From Actinomyces procaprae (GTDB lineage Bacteria; Actinomycetota; Actinomycetes; Actinomycetales; Actinomycetaceae), in assembly GCF_004798665.1 (NCBI RefSeq), contig NZ_CP039292.1, positions 1,674,001 through 1,738,000 of the forward strand: a stretch of DNA of 64,000 bases, given 5' to 3'. A model generated the notes under the pieces. That model saw only the letters and a list, made by a program, of their open reading frames with translations. It was not told the DNA's origin and ran no database searches. The stretch's first letter is position 1; each line of letters opens with the position of its first letter. The translations under genes were made by a program, and so were the position numbers. Shown piece after piece: positions 26,646 through 36,390 of the stretch.

Positions 26646-27260
26646 ATGATCGACCAGCCCGCCCCGCCCCCGCCGCCCGGTTCCTTGACTCGTACTGTTC
26701 CCGCCCGAGTTGTGCTCGCCCACCTGCTGCCCGGGGCGGTCGAACCGGCGCTCGGCCCACTCACGCAGCAGGAGTGCGCCATACTGCGGTGCGGATACTT
26801 GGACGAACAGTTGCTGGTGGACGTCTACGGCCAGATGGTTCCTGCAGACACGCTCAAATGCGCCTCCGGGAGGGCACGCGCACTGCAGGACCTGCTTCCG
26901 CACGGAGTAGTCGTAGCCGGGCTGTCCGCCATGTGGGTGCACACCGGTGGACGGGCGCCCGGCCGTTTGGAGAAGTTGCGCAACGCCGACCCGGACGCCG
27001 TCGTCACCCTCGGCGGCGTGGGCTGCCTGCGCCTGGAACGCGCCGTAGTCGACCTCGCGCGTACCGCGCCCCCCGGGGTGGCCGTCGCGGCCGTGCTGCG
27101 GGCGCGTCGCGCCGGACTGACCCGCAGTGAACTCGAGACGGCACTACTGTCCTGCCGTGGCGGCGGCATGCGGGGGCTGCGGCGGGCACGGCGCCTCATT
27201 GACGATCTATACGCGCCCGGATTTCAGGCCTCGCCGGTCCCCCCGGCGGAATCTTGCTGA
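26646..27260 (+). CDS. Hypothetical protein with AbiEi-like C-terminal region
   Basis: 204 residues from ATG 26646, with GAGGATG upstream; an earlier in-frame start at 26466 would add about 60 residues of poor coding character. The middle and C-terminal portions (ERAVVDLARTAPPGVAVAAV, LTRSELETAL, RRARRLIDD) resemble the helical C-terminal region of actinobacterial AbiEi-type antitoxin or DUF559-linked proteins. No endonuclease domain and no neighbouring AbiEii-type nucleotidyltransferase are present, so it is not a recognisable toxin-antitoxin pair. The last 37 bp overlap the end of relA. Confidence 0.55.
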   Translation: MIDQPAPPPPPGSLTRTVPARVVLAHLLPGAVEPALGPLTQQECAILRCGYLDEQLLVDVYGQMVPADTLKCASGRARALQDLLPHGVVVAGLSAMWVHTGGRAPGRLEKLRNADPDAVVTLGGVGCLRLERAVVDLARTAPPGVAVAAVLRARRAGLTRSELETALLSCRGGGMRGLRRARRLIDDLYAPGFQASPVPPAESC

Positions 27261-29590
27261 CGCCGCGTGGCCGACGAGGTCAAGCGCCTGGCCTCGAACA
27301 CGCCGTCGATGCGTCTCAGGGAGGCCAGCGTGTGGTCCAAGTGGCTGGCGGCGGCGAGCTCGACGACGAACCTGCCGACCACGACACGGTCCCGCGAGGT
27401 TCCGACGTTCGCACTAATCAGATTCACGTGGTTGTCCGCCAGGACGCGAGTGATGTCCGCCAGCAACCCCCCACGATCAAGGGCCTCCACCTCCAGCTGC
27501 ACCAGGTAGGCGCTCTGCGCGTGGTCAGCCCAGCGGACCTTCAGAATGCGTTCGGGCTGCTGCTTGAGCTGCTCGACATTCTGGCAGTCCGCGCGGTGCA
27601 CGGACAGGCCGGAGCCGCGGGTTACGAAGCCGACGATCTCGTCCCCCGGCATGGGGGTGCAGCAGCGTGCCAGCTTCACATACACGTCGCCCTCGGACAT
27701 GCCGTCGACGATGATGCCGGGGTCGCCTGCGGCCCGGGAGCGCTGCTGGGTGAGCGCCGCCCGGGTCGGCAGGACGCCCTCCGCGAGGGTCTCCTCCGCA
27801 CCGGCCTCGCCACCCACCGAGGCCACCAGCGTGTCCACAACGTGCTGGGCGGAGACGTGCCCCTCCCCCACGGCCGCGTACAAGCCGTCGATGTCCTGCT
27901 TGTTCAAGGTCTCGGCAACGTTCATGAGCGAGTCATGGCTCATGAGGCGCTGGATGGGCAGGTCCTTCTTGCGCATGGCACGGGCGATGGCGCCCTTGCC
28001 GGCCTCAATCGCCTCCTCACGCCGCTCCTTGGAGAACCACGCCTTGATCTTGTTACGGGCACGCGTGGAGCCGACAAAGTTCAGCCAGTCACGGCTGGGG
28101 CCGGCACCCTGCGCCTTGGACGTGAACACCTCCACCGTGTCGCCGTTCTCGAGCCTGGTGTCCAGCGGCACGAGCCTGCCGTTCACCCGAGCGCCGACGG
28201 TACGATGCCCTACCTCCGTGTGCACGGCGTAGGCGAAGTCGACCGGCGTGGACTCACTCGGCAGGGCGAGCACATCACCCTTCGGGGTAAAGACGTATAC
28301 CTGCCCACCGGACATCTCATAACGCAGGGAGTCGAGGAACTCCGCAGGATCCTGCGTCTCCTTCTGCCAGTCGACCAGCTGCCGCAGCCAGCCGAGCTCC
28401 CCGGCGTCCAAGTCACCTGGGGCACCGCCCAGTGGGCTTGGCCCAGTGGCGTTGGGGTCCTCCTTGTACTTCCAGTGCGCAGCCACCCCGTACTCCGCCA
28501 TGCGGTGCATCTCATGGGTGCGGATCTGAATCTCCACGGGCTTACCGCCCGGGCCGATCACCGTGGTGTGCAGGGACTGGTAGAGGTTGAACTTCGGTAC
28601 GGCGATATAGTCCTTGAACCGCCCTGACATGGGAGTCCAGCGCGAGTGCAGCGCGCCGAGAACCGCATAGCAGTCCTGGACCGTGTCCACAATCACCCGG
28701 ACCGCAACCAGGTCGTAGATGTCATCGAAGTCCTTACCCCGCACGATCATCTTCTGGTAGATCGAGTAGTAGTGCTTCGGGCGGCCGGTGACGATCCCCT
28801 TGATCTTGTTGACCCGCAAGTCCTCCTCAATCTGCAGGCGCACCTGGCGCAGGTACTCCTCCCTGGCGGGGGCGCGCTCGGCAACCAGGTGCTCGATCTC
28901 GTCGTACACACCCGGGTAGAGGGCTTTGAAGGAACGATCCTCCAACTCCCACTTGATGGTGTTCATACCCAGCCGGTGCGCCAGAGGGGCGTAGATCTCG
29001 AGGGTCTCCTTCGCCTTGCGAGCGGCCGCCTCCTCAGGGACGTACTTCCACGTGCGCGCATTGTGCAGCCGGTCGCCGAGCTTGATGACCAGGACCCGGA
29101 TGTCCTTGGACATGGCCACAATCATCTTGCGGACCGTCTCCGCCTGGGCAGCGTCACCGTACTGGACCTTGTCCAGCTTGGTGACGCCGTCGACCAGCAG
29201 GGCGATCTCATCACCGAAGTCGGCGCGCAGCCGCTCCAGCGTGTAGTCGGTGTCCTCGACCGTGTCATGCAGGAGCGCCGCGGCGAGGGTCTGCGGCGTC
29301 ATACCCAGTTCAGCGAGAATCGTCGCCACCGCAACCGGGTGGGTTATATACGGTTCCCCGGACTTGCGCTTCTGCCCTGCGTGCGCCTTCTCAGCCACCC
29401 GGTATGCGCGCACGATCAGGCTCGTATCGGCCTTCGGATGGTTGGCGCGAAGCGCGCGCATAAGCGGCTCAATGGCGGGCGGGGTGGAATGGCCGCGCGC
29501 ACCGAACCAGGCCAGCCGGCTGCGCACGCGGGAGCCGGGCACCACCGTCTCATCAGCCGTCTCGGCTCCGCTGCGCGTGTCCGTCGTCAT
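27224..29590 (-). CDS. relA: Bifunctional (p)ppGpp synthetase/hydrolase
   Basis: A 788-residue RelA/SpoT homologue that makes and degrades the stringent alarmone. Domains in order: HD hydrolase with LLHDTVEDT near residue 108 (intact HD pair, so hydrolysis is expected), synthetase domain (RVIVDTVQDCYAVLGALH and FKDYIAVPKFNLYQSLHTT), TGS domain (VFTPKGDVLALPSESTPVDF), zinc-finger-like region with CCTPMPGD, and a C-terminal ACT domain. Length and architecture match the long actinobacterial Rel. It follows apt, as in mycobacteria, and its 3' end overlaps the convergent AbiEi-like gene. Confidence 0.97.
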   Translation of the reverse strand: MTTDTRSGAETADETVVPGSRVRSRLAWFGARGHSTPPAIEPLMRALRANHPKADTSLIVRAYRVAEKAHAGQKRKSGEPYITHPVAVATILAELGMTPQTLAAALLHDTVEDTDYTLERLRADFGDEIALLVDGVTKLDKVQYGDAAQAETVRKMIVAMSKDIRVLVIKLGDRLHNARTWKYVPEEAAARKAKETLEIYAPLAHRLGMNTIKWELEDRSFKALYPGVYDEIEHLVAERAPAREEYLRQVRLQIEEDLRVNKIKGIVTGRPKHYYSIYQKMIVRGKDFDDIYDLVAVRVIVDTVQDCYAVLGALHSRWTPMSGRFKDYIAVPKFNLYQSLHTTVIGPGGKPVEIQIRTHEMHRMAEYGVAAHWKYKEDPNATGPSPLGGAPGDLDAGELGWLRQLVDWQKETQDPAEFLDSLRYEMSGGQVYVFTPKGDVLALPSESTPVDFAYAVHTEVGHRTVGARVNGRLVPLDTRLENGDTVEVFTSKAQGAGPSRDWLNFVGSTRARNKIKAWFSKERREEAIEAGKGAIARAMRKKDLPIQRLMSHDSLMNVAETLNKQDIDGLYAAVGEGHVSAQHVVDTLVASVGGEAGAEETLAEGVLPTRAALTQQRSRAAGDPGIIVDGMSEGDVYVKLARCCTPMPGDEIVGFVTRGSGLSVHRADCQNVEQLKQQPERILKVRWADHAQSAYLVQLEVEALDRGGLLADITRVLADNHVNLISANVGTSRDRVVVGRFVVELAAASHLDHTLASLRRIDGVFEARRLTSSATRRQQDSAGGTGEA

Positions 29591-29640
29591 ACCCGGATCA
29601 TAACCGGGATGAGCCGTCCGGGCGGCCGCACCGAGCTGGA

Positions 29641-30195
29641 TCAGGCGGACTCGAAGACGACGACGGAGTCGATGTTCCGGCCGACGAGCTTCTGACGGCC
29701 TCCCAGCCCCGCGAGCTCAAGAAGCATGCATACCGACTCCACTCGGGCGCCGGCCTGTTCCAACAGGCTGATGGAGGCTGCCGCAGTGCCGCCCGTGGCG
29801 AGTACGTCGTCGATCACGAGCACTCGCGAGTCCTTCACAACCGTTTCGGGACGCAACTCCATACGCGCAGTGCCGTATTCGAGGGCGTAGTCGACGCCGA
29901 GCACCGGGCCCGGCAGCTTGCCCGCCTTGCGCACGGTGAGCATGCCGATGCCGAGGTGCACGGCGAGCGGCGCCGCCAGGATGAAGCCGCGGGACTCCAG
30001 CCCGGCGACGGCGTCGATATGCCCGCGGTAATGGGCGGCCAGGCCGTCGATCAGGTTGGCGAAGGCCTCCCCGTTGGACAGCAGGGGGGTGATGTCGCGG
30101 AACAGGACACCGGGCTCCGGGAAGTCCGGAATCTCCCGGAGGTTGTCCAGGACGAGCTGAGTCAGCTCGCGGGGCAGGGCCGATGAGATGGTCAT
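29641..30195 (-). CDS. apt: Adenine phosphoribosyltransferase
   Basis: A 184-residue purine salvage enzyme converting adenine and PRPP to AMP. The PRPP-binding motif VLVIDDVLATGGTA is at about residues 124-137, and the family opening IPDFPEPGVLFRDITPLL is clear. Its start overlaps the secF stop by 4 bp, so apt is translationally coupled to the Sec genes, a neighbourhood conserved in actinobacteria. Length is normal. Confidence 0.96.
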   Translation of the reverse strand: MTISSALPRELTQLVLDNLREIPDFPEPGVLFRDITPLLSNGEAFANLIDGLAAHYRGHIDAVAGLESRGFILAAPLAVHLGIGMLTVRKAGKLPGPVLGVDYALEYGTARMELRPETVVKDSRVLVIDDVLATGGTAAASISLLEQAGARVESVCMLLELAGLGGRQKLVGRNIDSVVVFESA

Positions 30196-31295
30196 GACCG
30201 CTTCTTCTTCCTCTTGGGCTGGGCGGAGACACCGAGATGGTGCCCGGGGATGACGGGTGCGGCCACGGGAGCGGCAGCAATGGCGGCAAGGGCCTCCGGG
30301 TCGTCGCCGGCGGCGGCGATGCGCTCGCCGCGTTCCTTGGCGACCCGCGCGGCCTGGTCCTTGATGACCTTCTCGCGGCCGCGCAGGTCCACGAGGATCG
30401 GTGTGGCCAGGAACAGTGATGAGAGCGTACCGGCGATCATGCCGATGAACAGGGTCAGTGCGATGTCGCGCAGGGTGCCGGCCCCCAGGATGAAGGCGCC
30501 CACCACGAGCAGGGAGGCAACCGGGAGTACACCGACGATCGAGGTGTTGATCGAACGGATCAGCGACTGGTTCACCGCCAGGTTGGCCAGCTCGCCGTAG
30601 GTGGATCGGGTCTGCGTCTCGAAGCCCTCGGTGTTCTCCCGGACCTTGTCGAACACGACCACCGTGTCATACAGGGAGTAGCCAAGGATCGTGAGCACGC
30701 CGATGATCGTGGCGGGGGTGACCTCGAAGCCGCTGGCGGCATAGACACCCACTGTGATCAGAATGTCGTGGACGAGCGCCAGCAGCGCCGCCGCCGCCAT
30801 CTTCCAGGTGCGGAAGTAGGCCCAGATCAGGGCACCTACCAGAACAAAGAAGATGATCAGGCCCCGAATACCCTTGTTCGTGACGTCCGAGGACCAGGTA
30901 GGACCGATGGTGGTGGCGGATACATCCGCGTCAGTAACTCCGTAGGCCTGCGCCAGCGCGGCCGACAGGTCCTTCAGCTGCTCGTTGCTCAGTTCGTTGG
31001 TCTGCACCCGTACGGATGAGGATCCCAGGGTACTCACCGAGGATCCCGAGGACAGTCCCTCCTGCGCGAGTACGTCGTTGGCCGGCCCCACGTCGGGCTG
31101 CGCCAGCGCGGTTACGGTCACCTCCGAGCCTCCCCGGAAGTCAATGCCGGGGGTCAGCCCCACGGTGGTGATCAGCACAATCGAGGCCAGGACGACGGCA
31201 CCTGCGATTGCGTACCAGAGGCGGCGCCGACCGACGAAGGGAAACGACGTGGTCCCGGAGTAGAGCTCGTTGCCAAGTTGGGCGAGGGACTTCAT
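30192..31295 (-). CDS. secF: Protein translocase subunit SecF
   Basis: A 367-residue RND-type membrane protein with six helices that helps SecYEG export by using the proton gradient. The large extracytoplasmic loop (VTVTALAQPDVGPAND onward) follows helix 1, and the conserved ATIIGVLTILGYSLYDTVVV region is visible near residues 195-215. A basic C-terminal tail ends in KRKKKRS. It overlaps secD and apt by 4 bp each. Confidence 0.96.
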   Translation of the reverse strand: MKSLAQLGNELYSGTTSFPFVGRRRLWYAIAGAVVLASIVLITTVGLTPGIDFRGGSEVTVTALAQPDVGPANDVLAQEGLSSGSSVSTLGSSSVRVQTNELSNEQLKDLSAALAQAYGVTDADVSATTIGPTWSSDVTNKGIRGLIIFFVLVGALIWAYFRTWKMAAAALLALVHDILITVGVYAASGFEVTPATIIGVLTILGYSLYDTVVVFDKVRENTEGFETQTRSTYGELANLAVNQSLIRSINTSIVGVLPVASLLVVGAFILGAGTLRDIALTLFIGMIAGTLSSLFLATPILVDLRGREKVIKDQAARVAKERGERIAAAGDDPEALAAIAAAPVAAPVIPGHHLGVSAQPKRKKKRS

Positions 31296-33310
31296 GCCTG
31301 CTCGTTCTCCTTTTCGCTCTTGTCCTCGGCGTCTTCAACGCCGTCGACGGCGACGGTCCGATTCTGGTCCTCTCCCTGCGGGGCGTCGGCGTCGGCACGC
31401 TCTTGAGCGCGGCGCTCCTGCGCACGCCGACGGGCGAGGGAACCGCCCGAGGCGGCAGCGGTTGCCAGCAGCCCGCCCCTGTAGGCCGAGCGTGAGCGCG
31501 CACCCAGGTGCTCGGGGTCGAGCCCGGAGAGCCTATGGCCCTCACCGAAGAACCGGAAGCGCAGGATCCACACCATCATCGGGTGCGTGAACAGGATGAT
31601 CACTGCGAGGTCGACCACCGTGGTGACCCCCAGGGTGAAGGCGAAGCCCTGCACCCCGCCGACGGCCAGGAAGTACAGCACGACGGCGGCCAAGAGGTTC
31701 ACCGAGTCCGAGACGATGATCGTCCTTCGAGCGTGCTGCCAGCCCTCGTCCACGGCGGCGACAAGGGTGCGGCCGTTACGTACTTCGTCACGCACGCGCT
31801 CGAAGTACACGATGAACGAGTCCATGGTGATACCGATCGCGATTATCAGGCCGGCGACGCCCGCCAGCGATAGGCGGTAGCCCATCGACCAGCTCAATAG
31901 TGCGATCACCAGGTAGGTGCCGGCGGCGGCCACCAGCAGTGACGCCACGGCGACCACTCCCAGCCCCCGGTACTGCCAGGCCAGGTACACCACGATCAGG
32001 AAGAAGCCGATCAGTCCGGCGATCAGGCCGTTGCGCAGCTGCTCGGTGCCCAGCGTCGCGGAGATCCGCTGCTCGGACTGGACCGTGAAGGACAGGGGCA
32101 GCGATCCGAAGGACAGCTGATTGGCAAGCGTGTTCGCCTGCGCCTGGGTGAAGCTGCCTGAGATCTGCACCCGGCCGTCGGTGATGGCGGTGGTGACGTC
32201 CGGGTTGAACCCGGAGGACATGATCGTCAGCCCATCGAGCACAATGGCGAACTGCGCCTTCTGTGAGTCCGCGGAGCCGGCATCGGACGTGCCGGTCGCC
32301 GCAGCCGCCGAGGCGGCGTCACGGTAGGCGATCAGCCGCTCGGAGACGTCGGCGAAGGCCTTCGTGCCGGCCTCGTTGAACTCGAGTGAGACCACCCAGT
32401 TGTTGGTGGTGGTTCCCTGACTGGTCGTCTCCAGTCCGGATGAGGCGGAGGCGATGTCGGTGCCGGCGATATCGGCCGGCCCCAGGATGTAGATCGTGCC
32501 GCTGCCGTCGCGAGCGCAGGAGATCACGGCCGACTCGGGATCCTGCGCCTCGCCCGTGAGAGAGTCGGCCGCGGTGCAGTCAGTCATGTACGCGTCGTAG
32601 ATGAGCTGCTCGGAGAGCCAGGCGTCGGAGGAATGGTCATCGCTCGTGGACTCCAGCGGGTCGGGGCTGATGGTGCCATCCCCATTCACATCGGCCAAGG
32701 TGGTGGCCATCTCCTCGGCAGTGACCGTCTCAGTCGGAAGCGCGGTGGCCGCGTCTGTTGCCGGGTCGGTGGCCGCCTCTGTCGCCGCGTCGGTGGCCGC
32801 CTCAGTCTCCGCGTCGGTGGCCGCCTCTGTCTCCGCGTCGGTGGCCGCGTCCGTCGCGGCCGCGCTGGCCAAGCTGGACACGTAGTTGTTCTGCGCCTCC
32901 GCGTAAGTCGCGGCACCGGCCTGCAGGATGCGCAGGACCGGGCGGAAGTACAGCACCGCCGAGGTACGCACCAGGTCCAGGGTCTCCTCGCTGGGAGTTC
33001 CCGGCAGGGAGACCATGATGTTGTTCCCGCCCTGCCGGGAGATCTGTGCCTCGGACACGCCGGTGGCGTCCACGCGCTGCCGGATGATCTCAATCGCCTG
33101 GTCCAGGTCCTCGTCCGTGATCTCCGAACCGTCCGAGGTGGTTGGCGTGAGGATGATCTGGGTTCCGCCCTCCAGGTCGAGGGCGAGCCCCGGCGTCATC
33201 TGGGTGCGACCGGTGGCGGTACCGACCGCCAGTGCGACGTAACCGAGCACGATGACCAGGAGCAGCGCCAGCAGGCGCCGACCCGGATGCTTGAGCTTAT
33301 TGCTGGACAC
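31292..33310 (-). CDS. secD: Protein translocase subunit SecD
   Basis: A 672-residue SecDF partner with N-terminal helix, long P1 extracytoplasmic domain and a C-terminal RND-like membrane bundle (ITMDSFIVYFERVRDEVRNG). The P1 domain has the typical segment GFNPDVTTAITDGRVQISG. An Ala/Thr/Asp/Glu-rich insertion of about 45 residues, made of repeated TEAATDAE-type octads, interrupts P1 and is encoded by a 24-bp tandem repeat. The C-terminal cytoplasmic tail is arginine- and glutamate-rich. GTG start with GAGAGGA upstream. It overlaps secF and follows yajC. Confidence 0.95.
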   Translation of the reverse strand: MSSNKLKHPGRRLLALLLVIVLGYVALAVGTATGRTQMTPGLALDLEGGTQIILTPTTSDGSEITDEDLDQAIEIIRQRVDATGVSEAQISRQGGNNIMVSLPGTPSEETLDLVRTSAVLYFRPVLRILQAGAATYAEAQNNYVSSLASAAATDAATDAETEAATDAETEAATDAATEAATDPATDAATALPTETVTAEEMATTLADVNGDGTISPDPLESTSDDHSSDAWLSEQLIYDAYMTDCTAADSLTGEAQDPESAVISCARDGSGTIYILGPADIAGTDIASASSGLETTSQGTTTNNWVVSLEFNEAGTKAFADVSERLIAYRDAASAAAATGTSDAGSADSQKAQFAIVLDGLTIMSSGFNPDVTTAITDGRVQISGSFTQAQANTLANQLSFGSLPLSFTVQSEQRISATLGTEQLRNGLIAGLIGFFLIVVYLAWQYRGLGVVAVASLLVAAAGTYLVIALLSWSMGYRLSLAGVAGLIIAIGITMDSFIVYFERVRDEVRNGRTLVAAVDEGWQHARRTIIVSDSVNLLAAVVLYFLAVGGVQGFAFTLGVTTVVDLAVIILFTHPMMVWILRFRFFGEGHRLSGLDPEHLGARSRSAYRGGLLATAAASGGSLARRRAQERRAQERADADAPQGEDQNRTVAVDGVEDAEDKSEKENEQA
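32745..32864. repeat. 24-bp tandem repeat inside secD
   Basis: Copies begin at 32745, 32769, 32793, 32817 and 32841, exactly 24 bp apart, with small differences between units. They encode an Ala/Thr/Asp/Glu octad repeat in the extracytoplasmic P1 region of SecD. The unit length is a multiple of three, so copy number could change without breaking the frame. Confidence 0.85.
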
Positions 33311-33384
33311 GCGGTCCTCTCTTCGGGGGCAGTGCGCGCCGCCGCCACGCGGGCCGACGGCGTTGTTGTGGGAACTGGTATGGC

Positions 33385-33807
33385 TCAGGAGTGCGGCTGT
33401 CGCTCCGCGGGCTCCTCCGGCGAGCCGTCCATGTCGGTGTCGGCGGCACCGGGATCCGAGGCGGCCGAGCCATCGCCGTCGCCAGTACCGTCAGCCGATG
33501 CATCGACGTCCGCGTCAGTGGAGTGCTCATCGGGCGCGAATGGGGGCTCCTCGGCGCCGACGATCGCGTTCTTGGCCCACAGCGACTCGTCCCCCAGCGG
33601 CGTGGCCAGGGTGACCACGTCACCGTCCACCTCGACGACGGTGCCGTAGAAACCCGCCCGGGTGCGCACCCAGGTGCCGGGCACCAGCGCATCCTCGGTG
33701 CGACGCCTCTGCTCATCCATCATCCGCTGCTGCTGCTTGCGGGCGAACCTGGACATGAGCCAGAAGGCCAGCAGCATGATGATCAGCATGAGGAGCATGG
33801 GGTCCAT
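33385..33807 (-). CDS. yajC: Preprotein translocase subunit YajC
   Basis: A 140-residue protein with a single N-terminal membrane helix (LLMLIIMLLAFWLMSRF), the conserved YajC core (LVPGTWVRTRAGFYGTVVEV, DVVTLATPLGDE) and an acidic Asp/Ala-rich C-terminal tail typical of actinobacteria. It associates with SecDF in the export machinery. It lies just upstream of secD on the same strand, and the order yajC-secD-secF is standard. Confidence 0.95.
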   Translation of the reverse strand: MDPMLLMLIIMLLAFWLMSRFARKQQQRMMDEQRRRTEDALVPGTWVRTRAGFYGTVVEVDGDVVTLATPLGDESLWAKNAIVGAEEPPFAPDEHSTDADVDASADGTGDGDGSAASDPGAADTDMDGSPEEPAERQPHS

Positions 33808-33948
33808 GGTAGTGACTCCGTTCGTGAAGAAAACCTGCGTCGCCTGGCGACGGCGTCTGCGAGTCTAGGCCAATCCGGGGTGCATCCGCCCAGCCGCTCC
33901 GGCCACGGTCATGTGACACGCGCCCCTTACGCGCGGTTGAGGCAACGA

Positions 33949-35004
33949 TTATGCAAACAGCGCGCCGTCTTCCGGAGTACGCAGACCCAGGTGGGCGTAG
34001 GCGGCGGGCGTGGCCATACGGCCGCGCGGCGTGCGCACTATCAGCCCCTCCCGGAACAGGTAGGGCTCGGCCACCGTCTCGATGGTCTCGGGCTCCTCCC
34101 CCACACTGACCGCCAGCGTGCTCAGTCCCACTGGAACCCCGGCGAAGCGAGTGCACAGGGTCTGCAGCACGGAGCGGTCCAGCCGGTCCAAGCCCAACTC
34201 GTCGACCTCGAAGACCTCTAGCGCCCCCCGGGTGGCGGCCACGTCCAGCTGTCCGGGCGTGCCGTGCACCTGCGCCCAGTCCTGGACGCGCCGCAGCAGC
34301 CGGTTCGCGATACGCGGAGTTCCCCGGGAGCGGCGGGCGAGCTCACCGGCCGCGTCGGGGTCAATGCTTACTCCCAGCAGGCCGGCTGAGCGGGTGACGA
34401 TACGGGTCAGATCGCTGGGCCCGTAGTAGTCGAGATGCCCGGTGAATCCGAAGCGGTCGCGCAGCGGGGCCGGCAGCAGCCCGGCACGGGTGGTGGCGCC
34501 GACGACGGTGAACGGCGGCAGGGTCAGCGGGATGGAGGTGGCGCCCGGGCCCTTGCCGACTACGACGTCGACCCGGTAGTCCTCCATCGCCAGGTAGAGC
34601 ATCTCCTCGGCGGTACGGGCGAGGCGGTGAATCTCATCGATGAACAGCACATCGCCCTCCTCCAGGGAGGACAGGATCGCCGCCAGGTCGCCGGCGTGCT
34701 GGACCGCAGGCCCCGAGGTGATGCGCAGCACGCCGTCAACCTCATTCGCGATGATCATGGCCAGGGTGGTCTTCCCCAGCCCCGGAGGTCCGGAAAGCAG
34801 CACGTGGTCGGGGACGACGCCGCGGGCCAGCGCGGCGCGCAGCACCACGGACAGCTGCCCGCGCACCACTTGCTGCCCGACGAAGTCCTCCAGCCGCTTG
34901 GGGCGCAGCGCGGCCTCCGCGGCGCGCTCGGCGTCGTCGGCGCCGCCGCCGACGAGCCGTCCGCCGCCCTCGGGAACGCCGTGCTCCGCAGGATAGTCAG
35001 CCAC
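33949..35004 (-). CDS. ruvB: Holliday junction branch migration ATPase RuvB
   Basis: About 351 residues from GTG 35004, which has GGGAGGTGGAG upstream and overlaps the ruvA end by 8 bp; the longer in-frame extension runs through ruvA and is not coding. Walker A is GPPGLGKTT, Walker B includes DEIHR, and the winged-helix C-terminus ([16 protein letters not shown]) is present. With RuvA it drives branch migration in recombination and repair. Gene order ruvC-ruvA-ruvB is conserved. Confidence 0.97.
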   Translation of the reverse strand: MADYPAEHGVPEGGGRLVGGGADDAERAAEAALRPKRLEDFVGQQVVRGQLSVVLRAALARGVVPDHVLLSGPPGLGKTTLAMIIANEVDGVLRITSGPAVQHAGDLAAILSSLEEGDVLFIDEIHRLARTAEEMLYLAMEDYRVDVVVGKGPGATSIPLTLPPFTVVGATTRAGLLPAPLRDRFGFTGHLDYYGPSDLTRIVTRSAGLLGVSIDPDAAGELARRSRGTPRIANRLLRRVQDWAQVHGTPGQLDVAATRGALEVFEVDELGLDRLDRSVLQTLCTRFAGVPVGLSTLAVSVGEEPETIETVAEPYLFREGLIVRTPRGRMATPAAYAHLGLRTPEDGALFA

Positions 35005-35617
35005 GTGCTCCACCTCCCAGGTGACGCAGTGAGGCGCGCAGCAGCTCCGGCACCGCAAGCGGCGCCGCCCCGGCTTCCGCGTGCGCGGCCTCGACGGAGG
35101 CGACCGCCCGGGCCGCCGTCGCCTCGTTCCAGCCCAGTTGGACGAGTGCGGCAACCACGTCCGGATGCGGCTCCCCGCCGACTGCCGCCGGCGCCGGGGC
35201 GGGCTCCTGTCCGGTGACGGGTCCCAGCTTGTCGGCGACGTCGATGATGACCCGCTGGGCACCCTTCGGCCCTAGTCCCGGAACACGCTTGAGCGCCGCG
35301 ACATCGTTGCCGGAGACCGCTCGTCGCAGTGCATCCGGGGTGTGTACCGCCAGTATCGCCAGAGCGAGCTTCGCCCCCACTCCCTTGGCACCGAGCAGCA
35401 CCCGGAAGCAGCGGCGCTCGTCGGCATCGGCGAAGCCGTACAGGGACAGGGCGTCCTCCCGCACGATCAGCTCGGTGTGAACGAAGCCCTCCTCACCGAC
35501 GTGCAGCCCGGCCAGTGTGGTGGGCGTGGCCTGGAAGGTCATGCCGACGCCGCCGACCTCGATGGTTGCAGCTGAGAGGGACACCTCGAGGACGGTTCCG
35601 CGCAGTGAGGCGATCAT
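34997..35617 (-). CDS. ruvA: Holliday junction branch migration protein RuvA
   Basis: About 206 residues from ATG 35617, whose protein begins [12 protein letters not shown] as in other RuvA proteins; GAAGGAG lies upstream. It has the OB-fold, two helix-hairpin-helix motifs ([16 protein letters not shown] and [16 protein letters not shown]) and a C-terminal UBA-like domain that contacts RuvB. A Pro/Ala linker separates domains. It overlaps ruvB. Confidence 0.97.
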   Translation of the reverse strand: MIASLRGTVLEVSLSAATIEVGGVGMTFQATPTTLAGLHVGEEGFVHTELIVREDALSLYGFADADERRCFRVLLGAKGVGAKLALAILAVHTPDALRRAVSGNDVAALKRVPGLGPKGAQRVIIDVADKLGPVTGQEPAPAPAAVGGEPHPDVVAALVQLGWNEATAARAVASVEAAHAEAGAAPLAVPELLRASLRHLGGGARG

Positions 35618-35673
35618 GCGTTGGTGGCTCCTTCGATTGCGGACGTCGAACACCTGTTCGGCATGTGCTGACT

Positions 35674-36369
35674 CTAGCGTGTCCGACGGCGCGGGTCGAC
35701 GGCACCGGTACGGCGTGCGCGCGCCTGCGCCGCCGCCCAGGCCTGCTGTGCGGGAGTGCGGGCCGATGCGCGAATGGACCCGCCCGCGGAGACCATGTCG
35801 GTACTGCCGTCCACACCGGTGCCGCCACCCCGCCAGCCGTGGCAGATGGCCTGTGCCAGGGCGTCTGCGGCGTCGGCGGGGCGCGGCGGGGCATCCAGGC
35901 CCAGGATGCGCTGCACCATGGCCTGTACCTGCGCCTTGCCGGCAGTGCCGGATCCGGTAACCGCGGCCTTGGCCTCACTGGGGGTGTGCTGGGCCACTTC
36001 CAGGCCGGCGCGGGCTCCTGCCACCATCACCACGCCGATCACCTGCGCCACGGAGATCACCGAGCGCAGGTTGTCGTGCGCGAAGACCCGCTCGACGGAC
36101 AGGCTCGTCGGCGCCAGCCTGGCGATCCAGTCGTCCAGCGCCTCGGCAACGGCCAGCAGCCGCAGCTCCGGGCTGTCGGAGGACGGCGTGCGCACGACCG
36201 CGACCTCAACCAGGCGCACCCGGCGGCCCGGGTCGACATCCACGCAGCCTAGCCCGCAGCGGGTCATGCCCGGGTCAATTCCCAGGACACGCTGCTCGGC
36301 GACGACTCGGCGCGGTCTGCGGCCCCGCACCGAGTTGCGCTCGATGGCGAGCGGGGATGGGTCACTCAT
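35674..36369 (-). CDS. ruvC: Crossover junction endodeoxyribonuclease RuvC
   Basis: A 231-residue resolvase with catalytic acidic residues: Asp32 in LGIDPGMTRCG, Glu in LSVERVFAHDN, and the Asp pair in DAADALAQAICH. The family loop SEAKAAVTGSGTAGKAQV is intact. A basic N-terminal extension precedes the first catalytic Asp, so translation may start further in, for example at a GTG near residue 14. It is just downstream of the YebC-type gene and upstream of ruvAB. Confidence 0.95.
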   Translation of the reverse strand: MSDPSPLAIERNSVRGRRPRRVVAEQRVLGIDPGMTRCGLGCVDVDPGRRVRLVEVAVVRTPSSDSPELRLLAVAEALDDWIARLAPTSLSVERVFAHDNLRSVISVAQVIGVVMVAGARAGLEVAQHTPSEAKAAVTGSGTAGKAQVQAMVQRILGLDAPPRPADAADALAQAICHGWRGGGTGVDGSTDMVSAGGSIRASARTPAQQAWAAAQARARRTGAVDPRRRTR

Positions 36370-36390
36370 GGCCTGCGCGCACGTGCGGGA

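Noticed and set aside
26337..26942. N-terminal extension of the small helical protein up to 26942
   Set aside because: The extension runs antisense to the AbiEi-like gene, has poor coding character, and a GTG with a good ribosome binding site exists at 26336.
35005..35262. N-terminal extension of RuvB
   Set aside because: It is entirely inside ruvA and reads as an arginine/proline-rich shadow.
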